A stretch of 28,629 nt of DNA, from NCBI GenBank assembly GCA_944323585.1, contig CALUTA010000003.1, positions 1-28,629 on the forward strand, in the 5' to 3' direction. Source of the stretch: Candidatus Gastranaerophilales bacterium. Lineage in GTDB: Bacteria; Cyanobacteriota; Vampirovibrionia; Gastranaerophilales; Gastranaerophilaceae. Of this stretch, positions 1 through 8,305 are shown one piece after another (position 1 is the stretch's first letter; the number at the start of each line of letters is the position of its first letter). The position numbers and the translations under genes are program-made. A model generated the notes under the pieces. That model saw only the letters and a list, made by a program, of their open reading frames with translations. It did no database searches and was not told where the DNA came from.

Positions 1-127
1 TATAACTATAATCCAACTCTCTTAAAATTATATATACCACAAAAGGCTAAAAAATATAATCCTTAAGAGCTAATTCTCGTGAATAATGTTACAAAAGTTA
101 AAGTATATAAAAATTATATAGCTTTTT

Positions 128-3100
128 CTATACAGTAGAGGGGTTTATTTTACCCAGAATATATTCCATTGTTTGCGGAAAGTTCTCCTGTAATATTCGT
201 GCTCTTTCGAGTACAAATGTTTTATCGTGCTGTAAGCCGGACGTAATAGCTGTGGTTTCTGCTATTAGTTCTGCAAGCCCTCCATTTTTGCCATTTGTAT
301 TTGCTAAAGACATATAGCCTATGGCTTCTCTTCCGGCGCTGGTAGCCTGTGCATTATAATTATCAAGTTCCTTTTTATAAATATTAACTAAATCAGAATC
401 AAAACGCAGACCTTTTAGTTTAATATCTAATGCGTGCCCGTATTCATGGGCAAATACAAACGGATCATTCGCTGTTACTTTTGACATTACTATTTTACAG
501 CCGATAGAACCGTCTTCCTCTTTGCTATATTTACAAATGGCATTACCAGTTGGAACTTCTCCGGCTTCTCCTAATTTTACCTTTATATTTTTTTGCTTCA
601 GGTTGTATAAAATGTCGCCAGGCAAATTTTTATATAAATCAGTCAATTGCGGATCCAGTTGGTCTGCATCTATTTTTACGGTTTCGGATTGTCCGTTTTT
701 GCCTTCTCTGGTTATTGTAATTTCGCCATTATCAAATTTTGCTCTGTAAACTTCATCATTAACACGGGTTGTTGTACCGTCGGCAAACTTTGAAAATCTG
801 CGGGTTAGCCGTTCATTTCCGACCTGAAAATCTGTATATCTGCTGTTTGGCCGTTCAATTACACTCTGACGGCTTACTGTTCCGTCAGGAGAATTGTATT
901 GTCTGTCAATTTTAAAGACATCTCTGTTTGAATTGTAAACTGTTACGTTACCAAGATTCTGAACTTCAGTAACGTTTCCGTTGCCGTCATATATTTCTCT
1001 TAAAGTGACATTGATATTTTTACGATTATTAAATTTACTCGGTTTAGACAGAGTTCTTGTTAAAAGATTTCCATCTTTGTCGTATGTTTCAGTTAACGAA
1101 GCGGCTGAATCGCCAATATGTCCCCTTCTTTCTGTATATTTAAAAGTCTCTTTTTTATATGTTCCGTCAGGAAACTGTGTAATAACTTCTTTGTGGTCTT
1201 TATAAATATCTTTAACTAATTCTTTACCAAGCAGATGTGGTTTCCCGTCTGTAATCTGATACTGGTAATGAACGCTTAGAGCATCGTTTAATTCATCAGC
1301 AACAGACAATTTAGTTTTAGTAGGAATTGCATTCAGAAATTGATCCATGTCTGTAATTACCTTAGGCAAAGCATCCAGAAACCTATTAAAATCATCCATT
1401 CCAAAATTTTGATCTTTGTTCGTGTGGGTTAATGTGAATGTGCCCGGAGCTTCACCTCTATTAATTGTAATATCATATTTTTCATGATTTTTAATTATTA
1501 CATCCTGAACTTCTTTTAAATTCAATATATCCATATTATCGCGAAAATTACTGATAACTTGCTTTACATCGTCAGCAGTCATATTTTGTGAGGAGGCATT
1601 AATATAGAAATTTTTTGCGATTTCTTTTTTTTCTTCCAGAGACATGGTTTTCACATCAGGGGCGCCTGAATTTGTTTTTGTAGAAGTATTTGCATCCATA
1701 GCATATTCAGAAGAATTAACAGGATTTTCAGCTATGCCTGCCTGTGTTCTTTGGGATGTTTCCGGAATTTGAGCAGTATGCGGTTTGTCAGAAGAATCGG
1801 TTCGGGAAAGTGCATTCGATATTTTTCTGCCGGCCTTGTTCAATACTCCGGCTTCAGCGGCAATACCTACGCTTCCAAGCGCAGCATTCATAATAGTTCC
1901 GGCGGCTGTTACCTGACCGGTTTCCGCATATTCCTGTGCTGCACCGACAGCTGTATCACCTGCAGCGCTAACCGCAGCCCGACCTGCTTTAGCCGCAGTT
2001 GTCACTCCTTTAATTGTTGTGCTTGCAAGTTTGCCGACAGCACCACCCGCAGCGACAGAGACTCCATCCCAGGCGGCAGTTTTTAAAATATTCTGTAAAT
2101 CACCCTCTTTCAAGCCAACATCAGAGGTAAGCCTGTCAGATACATTGATTGCTGCACTTGAAGCGGCAGTACCTACAGCAGCTGCACCGACCGCAGCAAG
2201 TCCGGTTCCGGCCGTTGCAACCCCGATTGCGACACCGGCGGCAACTGTTGCAGAGCCTTTAACTACAGACGCTCCTGTTTGCTGGGATTTGTTATAGTCA
2301 TTGACACGCTTGTTTATATTGTTTTTTGTGCCGAATGCTTTCTGGTAATTTTCGTCTGTCGGGTTTTGGACATAATCGGCAATTGCCTGTTGGTTAAAAT
2401 CCACCCCGAACATATTTTTGAATTTGGCATTGAAGTTTTTGTCCCCTTGTTCTGCTGCTTTTTGCAGGTTCGCAAGGTCTTTTTTGTGTTTTTCAATATC
2501 CTTGCTGACTTTAGAGGCACGGTTATCTGACCCCCACAGAACACTTATTCCGTCTGCAAAATCTCCTGCCCAGCCGTCTTCAGCAAGCTGCTTCTCAAAG
2601 GCTGTTTCGGCATTTTTTACGTGTGCCTCAAGCAGTTTTATAGTTGTATTTTGTGCAACTTTTGGATTGTTTTTAATTGCATCCGTTGCATTTTTTTGAA
2701 TTACATAGTCTTTATTTAAAATTTTGTTATCATGTGAAATGATTTGAAGCTGCCCTTTTGAATCCTGAACAATTTTTCTGCCGTTATTTGCTTCGCCGAC
2801 TACAGTGTATTCATTATTTCCAATTGTAATTTTTTCACCTGCGCCGTTTCTGTTTGTGAGTCCTAAGGATGCAAGTTCTTTATTAAGTTGGTTTTGTTCA
2901 GTTTTGTTTTGTTGATGAAAAGTTTGTGTGCCGGTTTTACCATTAAAAATAGTTTGATTATTAGCGGAAGATGACGTCCGTCCTGCCGCAAGCGAAGCAA
3001 AACAGGCAGGTATCTGCCCGCTTTTTATCATCTGTGCAACAACCTGGCTGTCACTTACTGAAGCGTTCAGGTTATGTTGCTGTCTGTATTCTGCTATTGC

Positions 3101-3133
3101 CTGTTTCTGTTGAATTGTTAGTTTCACAGACAT
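128..3133 (-). CDS. Large protein with C-terminal HExxH (lethal-factor/PPEP-like) zinc metalloprotease domain
   Basis: The protein has 1001 residues. Near its C-terminus is HEYGH (H896, E897, H900) followed by ALD, and E955 and E959 lie in LAELIAE. This is the gluzincin layout (HExxH plus a downstream Glu) seen in anthrax-lethal-factor-like and Pro-Pro endopeptidase domains; that assignment comes from motif resemblance only. The N-terminus has no signal peptide and is Gln/Asn/Ser-rich. Residues about 286-430 form a long Ala/Gly/Val-rich, weakly hydrophobic stretch that might insert in or pack against membranes. Residues about 640-840 contain repeating short strands of the YDxxGNLxxR and FxDGTxxR kind, reminiscent of RHS/MORN-type beta repeats. 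The ATG has AGGAGA (3141-3146) 7 bases upstream. The gene stands alone, divergent from rpsT. Possible roles are an effector or toxin-like protease or a surface-remodelling enzyme. The protease domain is likely; the biological role is unknown. Confidence 0.8.
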   Translation of the reverse strand: MSVKLTIQQKQAIAEYRQQHNLNASVSDSQVVAQMIKSGQIPACFASLAAGRTSSSANNQTIFNGKTGTQTFHQQNKTEQNQLNKELASLGLTNRNGAGEKITIGNNEYTVVGEANNGRKIVQDSKGQLQIISHDNKILNKDYVIQKNATDAIKNNPKVAQNTTIKLLEAHVKNAETAFEKQLAEDGWAGDFADGISVLWGSDNRASKVSKDIEKHKKDLANLQKAAEQGDKNFNAKFKNMFGVDFNQQAIADYVQNPTDENYQKAFGTKNNINKRVNDYNKSQQTGASVVKGSATVAAGVAIGVATAGTGLAAVGAAAVGTAASSAAINVSDRLTSDVGLKEGDLQNILKTAAWDGVSVAAGGAVGKLASTTIKGVTTAAKAGRAAVSAAGDTAVGAAQEYAETGQVTAAGTIMNAALGSVGIAAEAGVLNKAGRKISNALSRTDSSDKPHTAQIPETSQRTQAGIAENPVNSSEYAMDANTSTKTNSGAPDVKTMSLEEKKEIAKNFYINASSQNMTADDVKQVISNFRDNMDILNLKEVQDVIIKNHEKYDITINRGEAPGTFTLTHTNKDQNFGMDDFNRFLDALPKVITDMDQFLNAIPTKTKLSVADELNDALSVHYQYQITDGKPHLLGKELVKDIYKDHKEVITQFPDGTYKKETFKYTERRGHIGDSAASLTETYDKDGNLLTRTLSKPSKFNNRKNINVTLREIYDGNGNVTEVQNLGNVTVYNSNRDVFKIDRQYNSPDGTVSRQSVIERPNSRYTDFQVGNERLTRRFSKFADGTTTRVNDEVYRAKFDNGEITITREGKNGQSETVKIDADQLDPQLTDLYKNLPGDILYNLKQKNIKVKLGEAGEVPTGNAICKYSKEEDGSIGCKIVMSKVTANDPFVFAHEYGHALDIKLKGLRFDSDLVNIYKKELDNYNAQATSAGREAIGYMSLANTNGKNGGLAELIAETTAITSGLQHDKTFVLERARILQENFPQTMEYILGKINPSTV

Positions 3134-3206
3134 TTTAAACTCTCCTGTTGGATATAAGACTATTTCCCTGAAAACTTTCAGGCTGAATAATGTATCGGCC
3201 TAAAAC

Positions 3207-3242
3207 GAAAAAAAAACATGTAAATTAATAAAAAATTTACAT
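3207..3242 (-). terminator. Rho-independent terminator/attenuator in the leader of the metalloprotease gene
   Basis: Read on the minus strand, a perfect 9-bp stem (ATGTAAATT, 3218-3226 with 3234-3242, 7-nt loop) is followed by one G and nine Ts (complement of 3208-3216). It lies about 75 nt upstream of the minus-strand ATG at 3133, so it would stop transcripts entering from the rpsT side or act as an attenuator. The stem is AT-rich, so its strength is uncertain. Confidence 0.55.
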
Positions 3243-3289
3243 AATGTTACAGTTTCAGGTAAAACCTTAACAAAATTACGTATTGATAC

Positions 3290-3318
3290 TTGCAAAATTA
3301 ATGTATTTTATTTACTAT
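3290..3318 (+). promoter_or_regulatory. rpsT promoter
   Basis: TTGCAA (3290-3295), a 17-nt spacer and TACTAT (3313-3318) make a good sigma-70-type promoter. Transcription would start near 3325, giving a leader of about 65 nt before rpsT. Confidence 0.65.
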
Positions 3319-3389
3319 AAAAAAGCTCACATCCTCAAATGAGTCCGGAGTCATTAACCGGACGCAAGAGTAAAGAAAGGCAAATTAAA

Positions 3390-3659
3390 ATGGCAAATAT
3401 TAAATCTTCTAAAAAAAGAGTGTTAATCGCAGAAAGAAACAGACTTCGCAATGTAGCAATGAAATCTTCTATCAAAACTGCGGTTAAAAAAGTTCTTGAA
3501 TTGAGCACATCTGATGATAAAGAAGCTTTGCAGGCAGCATTGTCAAATGCTTACAAACTCTGTGACAAAGCTGTATCAAAAGGTGTATTGCACAAGAACA
3601 CAGCAGCCAGAAAAAAATCAAGATTAACTAAAGCTTTGAACAAAATTCAAGCCAAGTAG
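3390..3659 (+). CDS. rpsT: 30S ribosomal protein S20
   Basis: The 89-residue product is very basic, begins MANIKSSKKR and has the alternating Lys/Arg/Ala helical composition of S20, which binds 16S rRNA in the body of the small subunit. The length is typical of the family. The frame is open back to 3339, but I chose the ATG at 3390 because S20 proteins start with MANxKSxxKR and because AAAGAAAGG (3372-3380) sits at a suitable distance. It is a single-gene unit with its own promoter (3290-3318) and a terminator just after the stop. S20 often controls its own translation through its leader, but no clear S20-like structure is visible here. Confidence 0.96.
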   Translation: MANIKSSKKRVLIAERNRLRNVAMKSSIKTAVKKVLELSTSDDKEALQAALSNAYKLCDKAVSKGVLHKNTAARKKSRLTKALNKIQAK

Positions 3660-3677
3660 TTAAGTAAAAAAGCAATC

Positions 3678-3711
3678 AGGGTTGTTTCCATAAAGGAAAC
3701 AGCCCTTTTTT
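3678..3711 (+). terminator. rpsT terminator
   Basis: GGGTTGTTTCC pairs with GGAAACAGCCC (one G-U pair) around an ATAAA loop, followed by six Ts (3706-3711). It lies 19 bases after the rpsT stop. Confidence 0.9.
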
Positions 3712-3766
3712 AATGTTGTGAATTTATATGAATATTTTTAAAAACAGGGTGGTAAAAATTTAAAAA

Positions 3767-4417
3767 GTGAGTTATAATAATTATGGCATGATAGAATTAG
3801 CTGTATTACTATTTCTGATTGTTTTAATGGTTTCGGGGTTTATTTATTTATTCTGCAAGAGAGTAATATATAAACTTAACCGTCGTGTGCTTGCACGTAA
3901 TATGGCTCTTATTAAAAACGGACGATACCTTCAAAAGGTTGAGTCGTTAAGCGAAGCCGAAATCAGAGAAAAACTTATATATCCGTTTTTTATGGTGTTA
4001 GGCTACAATACTTATGATATGAGAGAATTCCAGAGTTTTGTCGGCAGAAACGGCAGTATGCCGGATTATCTGGTCAAAAAATGGGATCACAGCAAATTCT
4101 GCAAGACTGCACTCGCAATAAAATACATTGATTTTAGTGAGGATGACGTGGATTTTGACGCTAAAATCTGTAAAGACAAGGCCGGAAACCCTCTAAATAT
4201 AAATGAAATGTCGGATAAGGTATATTTCAAATCCGAATATTATATTTTGACTAACGGGTATCTTTATTTATTCTATAACAGACGCGATAAAAAGTGTAAA
4301 GATAACTTTATCTTCAGTTTTAATGTAAAAAACTATTCAAAGGCAGATGCATCAGAACTTGCGCATTATACAAAACAATGTCTGTTTCTGGAAATTTCAG
4401 ACGTGTACCGTGTGTAG
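3767..4417 (+). CDS. Membrane-anchored protein with degenerate HsdR-N-like domain
   Basis: The product has 216 residues. A single hydrophobic helix near the N-terminus (about residues 9-28) anchors it, with a Lys/Arg-rich stretch after it. The soluble part begins SEAEIREKLIYPFF..LGYN, then DMREFQSFVGRNGSMPDYLV. This resembles the N-terminal nuclease-fold region of type I restriction HsdR proteins (E..R..LI.PxL..LGY......G.PDY). Where the PD-(D/E)xK core would need an acidic residue and lysine (ExK), the sequence reads AIKY, so catalysis is probably lost or the homology is distant. The listed start is GTG 3767. An in-frame ATG at 3788 is at least as good, because a TATAAT (3773-3778) lies 9 bases before it and no Shine-Dalgarno is obvious for either start. 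It follows the rpsT terminator. Function unknown. Confidence 0.75.
   Translation: MSYNNYGMIELAVLLFLIVLMVSGFIYLFCKRVIYKLNRRVLARNMALIKNGRYLQKVESLSEAEIREKLIYPFFMVLGYNTYDMREFQSFVGRNGSMPDYLVKKWDHSKFCKTALAIKYIDFSEDDVDFDAKICKDKAGNPLNINEMSDKVYFKSEYYILTNGYLYLFYNRRDKKCKDNFIFSFNVKNYSKADASELAHYTKQCLFLEISDVYRV
3773..3778 (+). promoter_or_regulatory. Consensus -10 box just before ATG 3788
   Basis: A perfect TATAAT lies 9 bases upstream of the in-frame ATG 3788, after the rpsT terminator. If used, transcription would begin at or within a few bases of that ATG, giving a leaderless mRNA. The -35 region (TGGTAA at 3750) is poor. Confidence 0.4.
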
Positions 4418-4459
4418 TTAAGATTATGTAAAGATAGTGGCAATTAATTATTTAGTGTG

Positions 4460-4465
4460 TATAAT
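4460..4465 (+). promoter_or_regulatory. Probable -10 box upstream of the pxpA-like gene
   Basis: TATAAT lies 37 bases before the ATG at 4503 and 42 bases after the previous stop. No convincing -35 element is visible at 16-18 nt. It is a likely start for the transcript running through yvcK and panB. Confidence 0.4.
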
Positions 4466-4502
4466 TAGCTTATCGTATGATGAGATTACACAAGGAATAA
4501 CT

Positions 4503-5303
4503 ATGCAGCAGCAATTGGAAAGACCGGAAAGAAAACAGATTAAAAATATAGATTTCAACTGCGATTTGGCGCAGAGTTTCGGTGTCTATAAGAATAATGC
4601 GGAATACGGACTTCTTGATTATGTAAGTTCTGTTAATATTTCCTGCGGCTTTCACGCAGGGGACCCTCTGACTATCAGAAACGCACTTCTTGCAGCAAAA
4701 GAGAAAAACATTGTTGTGGGCGCACATATCGGATATGACGATATTCAAGGGTTTGGATACCGTGCTATGGACTTGGATGAAGACGAAATTGAAGCACTTG
4801 TTCTGTATCAGGTCGGAGCAATTATGTCTTTTGCAAAAAGCTACAAGATGGAAATAGAACATGTACGTCCTCATGGAGCAATGTACAGACAGGCTGCGGA
4901 AAATTTCCAGTTTTCATGCGCTGTAGCAAAGGCTGTTAAAAAATGTTCTCAGTGGCTTGTTTATTACGGCGCATCAGGTGACGTTATTCAAAAAACAGGC
5001 GAGTATGTAAATATTCCTATTGCTCAGGAAATAAATCTTGAAAAAACTTATAATGTTGACGGGACCGTTGACTTTGCAGAAAAAGATAATGAAAGTGCCT
5101 TTGATTATATTGCAAGACTGAGAACTCTTCTGAATTACTCTCAAGTTTCAAATAAAGAAGGCGGAAAAACTTTTGTAACAGCCGATACAGTTCATTTTTC
5201 CGGTAAAGTGCACAATATTATAGAAATAGCAAAAGAGGCTAAAAATATAATTCAGCCGGTGCCTGTAAATTACAAAAATGTGTGCGAATCCGGCTGGGTG
5301 TAA
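4503..5303 (+). CDS. pxpA: LamB/YcsF family protein, 5-oxoprolinase subunit A-like
   Basis: The 266-residue product shows the YcsF/PxpA signature: an N-terminal DFNCDLAQSFG (usual form DLNxDxGExFG), then VSSVNISCGFHAGDP, VVGAHIGYDD.QGFGYR and a central VRPHGAMY. PxpA normally works with PxpB and PxpC in ATP-dependent cleavage of 5-oxoproline to glutamate. Neither partner is adjacent. The Gly-Glu pair of the first motif is replaced (LAQSFG), and the usual GAHPSYPD has become GAHIGYDD, so the substrate or partnership may differ. I chose ATG 4503 rather than the more upstream GTG 4437 because AAGGA (4492-4496) is well placed and the family begins here. yvcK follows after 30 bases, suggesting co-transcription. 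Family assignment is firm; function is less so. Confidence 0.85.
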   Translation: MQQQLERPERKQIKNIDFNCDLAQSFGVYKNNAEYGLLDYVSSVNISCGFHAGDPLTIRNALLAAKEKNIVVGAHIGYDDIQGFGYRAMDLDEDEIEALVLYQVGAIMSFAKSYKMEIEHVRPHGAMYRQAAENFQFSCAVAKAVKKCSQWLVYYGASGDVIQKTGEYVNIPIAQEINLEKTYNVDGTVDFAEKDNESAFDYIARLRTLLNYSQVSNKEGGKTFVTADTVHFSGKVHNIIEIAKEAKNIIQPVPVNYKNVCESGWV

Positions 5304-5333
5304 ATATTAAAATATAAATAGGGATGAAAATAA

Positions 5334-6698
5334 ATGAAAAGTTTTAAAAATAGTATGAAAATACCAAAAGATGCCGCATGGCTAATTCCGGGATTGCAGG
5401 TAAAACGCTGGTTTGCCATGATTTTTCTCGGCGCCCTTGTGATGACAATAGGTTTTTTGATACTGTTTGATATTAAACCTGTATTCTATACAATGATGTT
5501 CATTAGAAAAGTTGCAATGACGGTATCGTCTGAATGGCTTGCTTTTGCGATGGTAATGTTCGGAGCCGGAATATTTTTTAAAGGCTGGCAAAAGACAAAT
5601 ATCTCTATGCTCGGGTTGAATCCAGATAAAGCAGGTGACAGTATTCTTGAAGCATTGTATAGACGCCGTAAATTGAATAAAGGGCCTAAAATCGTTGCTG
5701 TGGGCGGCGGTACAGGGCTTTCGATGCTGTTAAAAGGTATAAAACATATTACAAATAATATTACGGCCGTTGTAACGGTAGGCGATGACGGCGGAAGTTC
5801 AGGCAGACTTAGAGAAGATATGGGAATTCTTCCTCCGGGAGACATCAGAAACTGTATTGCGGCTCTTGCCGATGACGAAGATTTGATTACAAAATTATTC
5901 CAGTATCGTTTTAAATCAGGTGAAGGTCTTGAAGGTCACAGTTTCGGAAATTTATTTTTGACAGCCCTGTGCGCAATTACAGGTGATATGGTACGCGCTG
6001 TCAAAGAATCATCAAACGTTCTTTCCATCAGAGGCCGTGTTCTGCCGTCTACTCTTGATGATATGAAGCTTGTTGCAGAAATGCAGGACGGCCGTATTAT
6101 CCACGGTGAATCAAACATCCCTGAGGCTCATGGTAAAATTAAAAGGCTTTATACAGATCCGAAAAATTGCAGAGCTTTAGTTGATGTTATTGCGGCTATA
6201 AAAGAAGCCGATTTGATAATTTTAGGCCCCGGAAGCCTTTACACAAGTGTTATCCCCAATCTTTTGATAGAAGAAATAGCGTATGAAATAGCGCAATCAC
6301 ACGCAAAAAAAATCTATGTCTGCAATATTATGACCCAGCCCGGAGAAACAGATAATTATAAGGTTTCTGACCATGTAAGAGCCTTGATGCAGCATGCAAA
6401 CAGTAGAAATATTATCGATGCTGTGCTTGTAAATGACTGTATTCCTGCAAATCTTGCCAAAAAATATGAACTTGCGGGCTCTTATCCGGTTAAGCTTGAT
6501 GTTGAAAATTTGAGAAAGCTCGGTGTTAAAATCTTTGCAAAAAAACTGATAGAGGACAGCCGTGAAGGTCTTGTCAGACACAGTTCAACACGTGTGGCAA
6601 GGGCTATTTACTACTGGTTCAGAAAAGAATTGAAAACGGAGAAACCTCATTTTTTTTCAAATAAAGAGCAGGGAAAAAAAGAATGTGTGCTCAAATAA
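5334..6698 (+). CDS. yvcK: YvcK/CofD-like gluconeogenesis factor with N-terminal membrane helices
   Basis: The product has 454 residues. After two N-terminal hydrophobic helices (about residues 25-50 and 58-80) comes the YvcK/CofD-like fold: VAVGGGTG (GGGTG at 124-128), VGDDGGSSGRLR (149-160) and PPGDIRN (167-173), the nucleotide-sugar/substrate-binding loops of the family, then LGPGSLYTSVIPNLL further on. YvcK proteins bind UDP-sugars and are needed for growth on gluconeogenic carbon sources and for normal cell-wall synthesis. The Bacillus protein is about 320 residues and soluble; the extra N-terminal part here suggests membrane attachment, as I recall for cyanobacterial homologues. AGGGATGA precedes the ATG. 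The 3' end overlaps panB by 16 bases, implying coupled translation. Confidence 0.92.
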   Translation: MKSFKNSMKIPKDAAWLIPGLQVKRWFAMIFLGALVMTIGFLILFDIKPVFYTMMFIRKVAMTVSSEWLAFAMVMFGAGIFFKGWQKTNISMLGLNPDKAGDSILEALYRRRKLNKGPKIVAVGGGTGLSMLLKGIKHITNNITAVVTVGDDGGSSGRLREDMGILPPGDIRNCIAALADDEDLITKLFQYRFKSGEGLEGHSFGNLFLTALCAITGDMVRAVKESSNVLSIRGRVLPSTLDDMKLVAEMQDGRIIHGESNIPEAHGKIKRLYTDPKNCRALVDVIAAIKEADLIILGPGSLYTSVIPNLLIEEIAYEIAQSHAKKIYVCNIMTQPGETDNYKVSDHVRALMQHANSRNIIDAVLVNDCIPANLAKKYELAGSYPVKLDVENLRKLGVKIFAKKLIEDSREGLVRHSSTRVARAIYYWFRKELKTEKPHFFSNKEQGKKECVLK

Positions 6699-7495
6699 TT
6701 AAAAAAGTAAATGTCAAGAATTTGCAAGGGTTAAAACTTAAAGGCGAAAAGTTTTCTGTTTTGACGGCTTACGACTATTCAACCGCTAAATATCTTGATG
6801 AAGCAGGAATTGATGTTATTTTAATAGGCGACAGTCTTGCGATGGTGGCTCTGGGATATGAAACAACGCATTCTGTCGGAGTTGAAGAGATGAAAATCTT
6901 CACAAAAGCAGTTGCTAAAGGTGTTTCAAGGGCGCTTGTAATAACAGATATGCCGTTTTTAAGCTATCATACGGACATTGCTTCAGCCGTTCAAAATTGC
7001 GGTGAGATGATAAAACTCGGCGCAAACGGTGTTAAAATAGAGGGTTATGGTGATTATATCGAAGAAGTTGTAACAAGGCTTGTTGAGACCGGAATTCCTG
7101 TAATGGCGCATCTTGGTTTTACCCCTCAGTTTTTGAATACTCTAGGCGGTTACAAAATTCAGGGGAAAACTCAAGAAGCTGCAGATGAAATTCTAAAACA
7201 GGCAAAACGCTTGGAAGAAGCCGGAGCTTTTTCGGTAGTTTTGGAGATGGTTCCTCAGGAAAGCGCAAAGTATATTACTGAAAACCTTACAATCCCGACA
7301 ATTTCCTGCGGAGCCGGAAAATACTGTGATGCGCAGGTTCTTGTATCTGACGATGTATTTGGCAAGTATAGCGACTTTACACCTAAGTTTGCCAGAAAAT
7401 ACGGTGATATGAAATCTTTGATTCTTGATTGCGCAAGAAAATTTGACGAAGATGTCAAAAGCGGGAAATTTCCTGCTGAAAATGAAGTGTTTTAA
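6683..7495 (+). CDS. panB: 3-methyl-2-oxobutanoate hydroxymethyltransferase (ketopantoate synthase)
   Basis: This cytoplasmic enzyme makes ketopantoate from 2-oxoisovalerate and methylene-tetrahydrofolate, the first step toward pantothenate and CoA. The 270 residues match the family length. TAYDYSTAKYLDEAGID, IGDSLAM (D50, S51) and VITDMPF (D89) carry the aspartates corresponding to the metal/substrate residues of the E. coli enzyme (D45, D84). GANGVKIEG, MAHLGFTPQ and VLEMVP complete the barrel motifs. The ATG lies inside the yvcK 3' end with AGCAGGGA as ribosome-binding site. panC is one gene downstream. panD is not in the window. Confidence 0.97.
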   Translation: MCAQIIKKVNVKNLQGLKLKGEKFSVLTAYDYSTAKYLDEAGIDVILIGDSLAMVALGYETTHSVGVEEMKIFTKAVAKGVSRALVITDMPFLSYHTDIASAVQNCGEMIKLGANGVKIEGYGDYIEEVVTRLVETGIPVMAHLGFTPQFLNTLGGYKIQGKTQEAADEILKQAKRLEEAGAFSVVLEMVPQESAKYITENLTIPTISCGAGKYCDAQVLVSDDVFGKYSDFTPKFARKYGDMKSLILDCARKFDEDVKSGKFPAENEVF

Positions 7496-7511
7496 AGTAT
7501 AAGGAGAGGGT

Positions 7512-8258
7512 ATGATTGCGGGAGATTTGTTGATTACTGTTGTGGTAATGGTATTGCTTTCAACAATAGCTGGGCTTCTTTTATTGTATGTTCTGGTCAT
7601 TATCGGTGTGAAATTTTACGAGAATAAGAAACTGCAGATTTCTCCTGTGAATATCGTGATTGTGTTAATTTCTCTATTTATTTTATACCTCGGGCTTCCG
7701 TTCTGGTTTTTGAAGGCTGCCTACTCAGCAGAAGGTGAGAATGCAGAAACTTTACATAAAGTTTCAGTTAATACGGCATTGCTGCCTTCTGTCAGATCGT
7801 TTATGAAAGCGGAATTAGGGTCATATTATATGCGGATTTTTGAAGGCGAAAAAGCGATTAAGGCTTTTGAAGATTCTATGAAAATACAGGAGAACAAACA
7901 TTCCTCAGTTATGCTTTGTATGCTTTATTCATTTAAAGGAGACAGAGAAAATGCAGTTGATATGTGTTTAAAGACCGGCATGCATCAGCTTGCGGCTGTG
8001 AATTACAGTCTGAAAAAAGATTATGAAAAGTCGCTTGATATCATAAATAGAGAAATAGAATCTGATAAAGATGAATGCTGGAATTACGCCGTAAGAGCTT
8101 CTGTAAACAGAAAACTCGGGAAAAAAGATTTATTTAAACGGGATTACAAAAATGCAAAATCATTATGTCCGGGAAATGCAGCACTTGAGAATCTTTATAA
8201 GGATGAAAATTACTACGAAAACGTCTATAATCAAAAGAAAAAAGAATTCAGATTTTAA
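7512..8258 (+). CDS. TPR-containing membrane protein between panB and panC
   Basis: The 248 residues begin with two hydrophobic helices (about 5-32 and 45-67). A cytoplasmic or periplasmic helical region follows with TPR-like spacing: YYMRIFEGEKAIKAFEDSMKI, MLCMLYSFKGDRENAVDMC, and a unit ending KSLDIINREIESD. There is no catalytic motif. A strong AAGGAGAGG precedes the ATG, 16 bases after panB, so it is probably in the same transcript. Proteins of this build act as scaffolds, but nothing in the sequence names a partner; adjacency to pan genes may be only positional. Confidence 0.85.
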   Translation: MIAGDLLITVVVMVLLSTIAGLLLLYVLVIIGVKFYENKKLQISPVNIVIVLISLFILYLGLPFWFLKAAYSAEGENAETLHKVSVNTALLPSVRSFMKAELGSYYMRIFEGEKAIKAFEDSMKIQENKHSSVMLCMLYSFKGDRENAVDMCLKTGMHQLAAVNYSLKKDYEKSLDIINREIESDKDECWNYAVRASVNRKLGKKDLFKRDYKNAKSLCPGNAALENLYKDENYYENVYNQKKKEFRF

Positions 8259-8275
8259 ATTTTAAAAAAACTTTG

Positions 8276-8299
8276 TGCTATAATCTCCATAAGAGGTGA
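8276..8299 (+). promoter_or_regulatory. panC extended -10 promoter and ribosome-binding site
   Basis: TGCTATAAT (8276-8284) is a textbook extended -10 element in the 47-bp gap before panC. The predicted transcript starts near 8291, directly before GAGGTGAG (8293-8300), leaving a leader of only about 15 nt. No good -35 box is seen, which extended -10 promoters tolerate. Confidence 0.6.
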
Positions 8300-8305
8300 G
8301 AGAAA

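Noticed and set aside
1..127. AT-rich palindrome (about 104-120) after the metalloprotease stop as a terminator
   Set aside because: The stem is only A-T pairs and the T run on the minus strand is short, so I cannot support it.
522..2699. Several plus-strand frames of 75-111 residues opposite the metalloprotease gene
   Set aside because: They lack ribosome-binding sites and recognisable domains. The minus-strand frame is one continuous 1001-codon gene with a good Shine-Dalgarno.
5486..5845. 119-residue minus-strand frame opposite yvcK
   Set aside because: It is a shadow of strongly conserved YvcK motifs, with a Pro/Ser-rich translation and no start signals.
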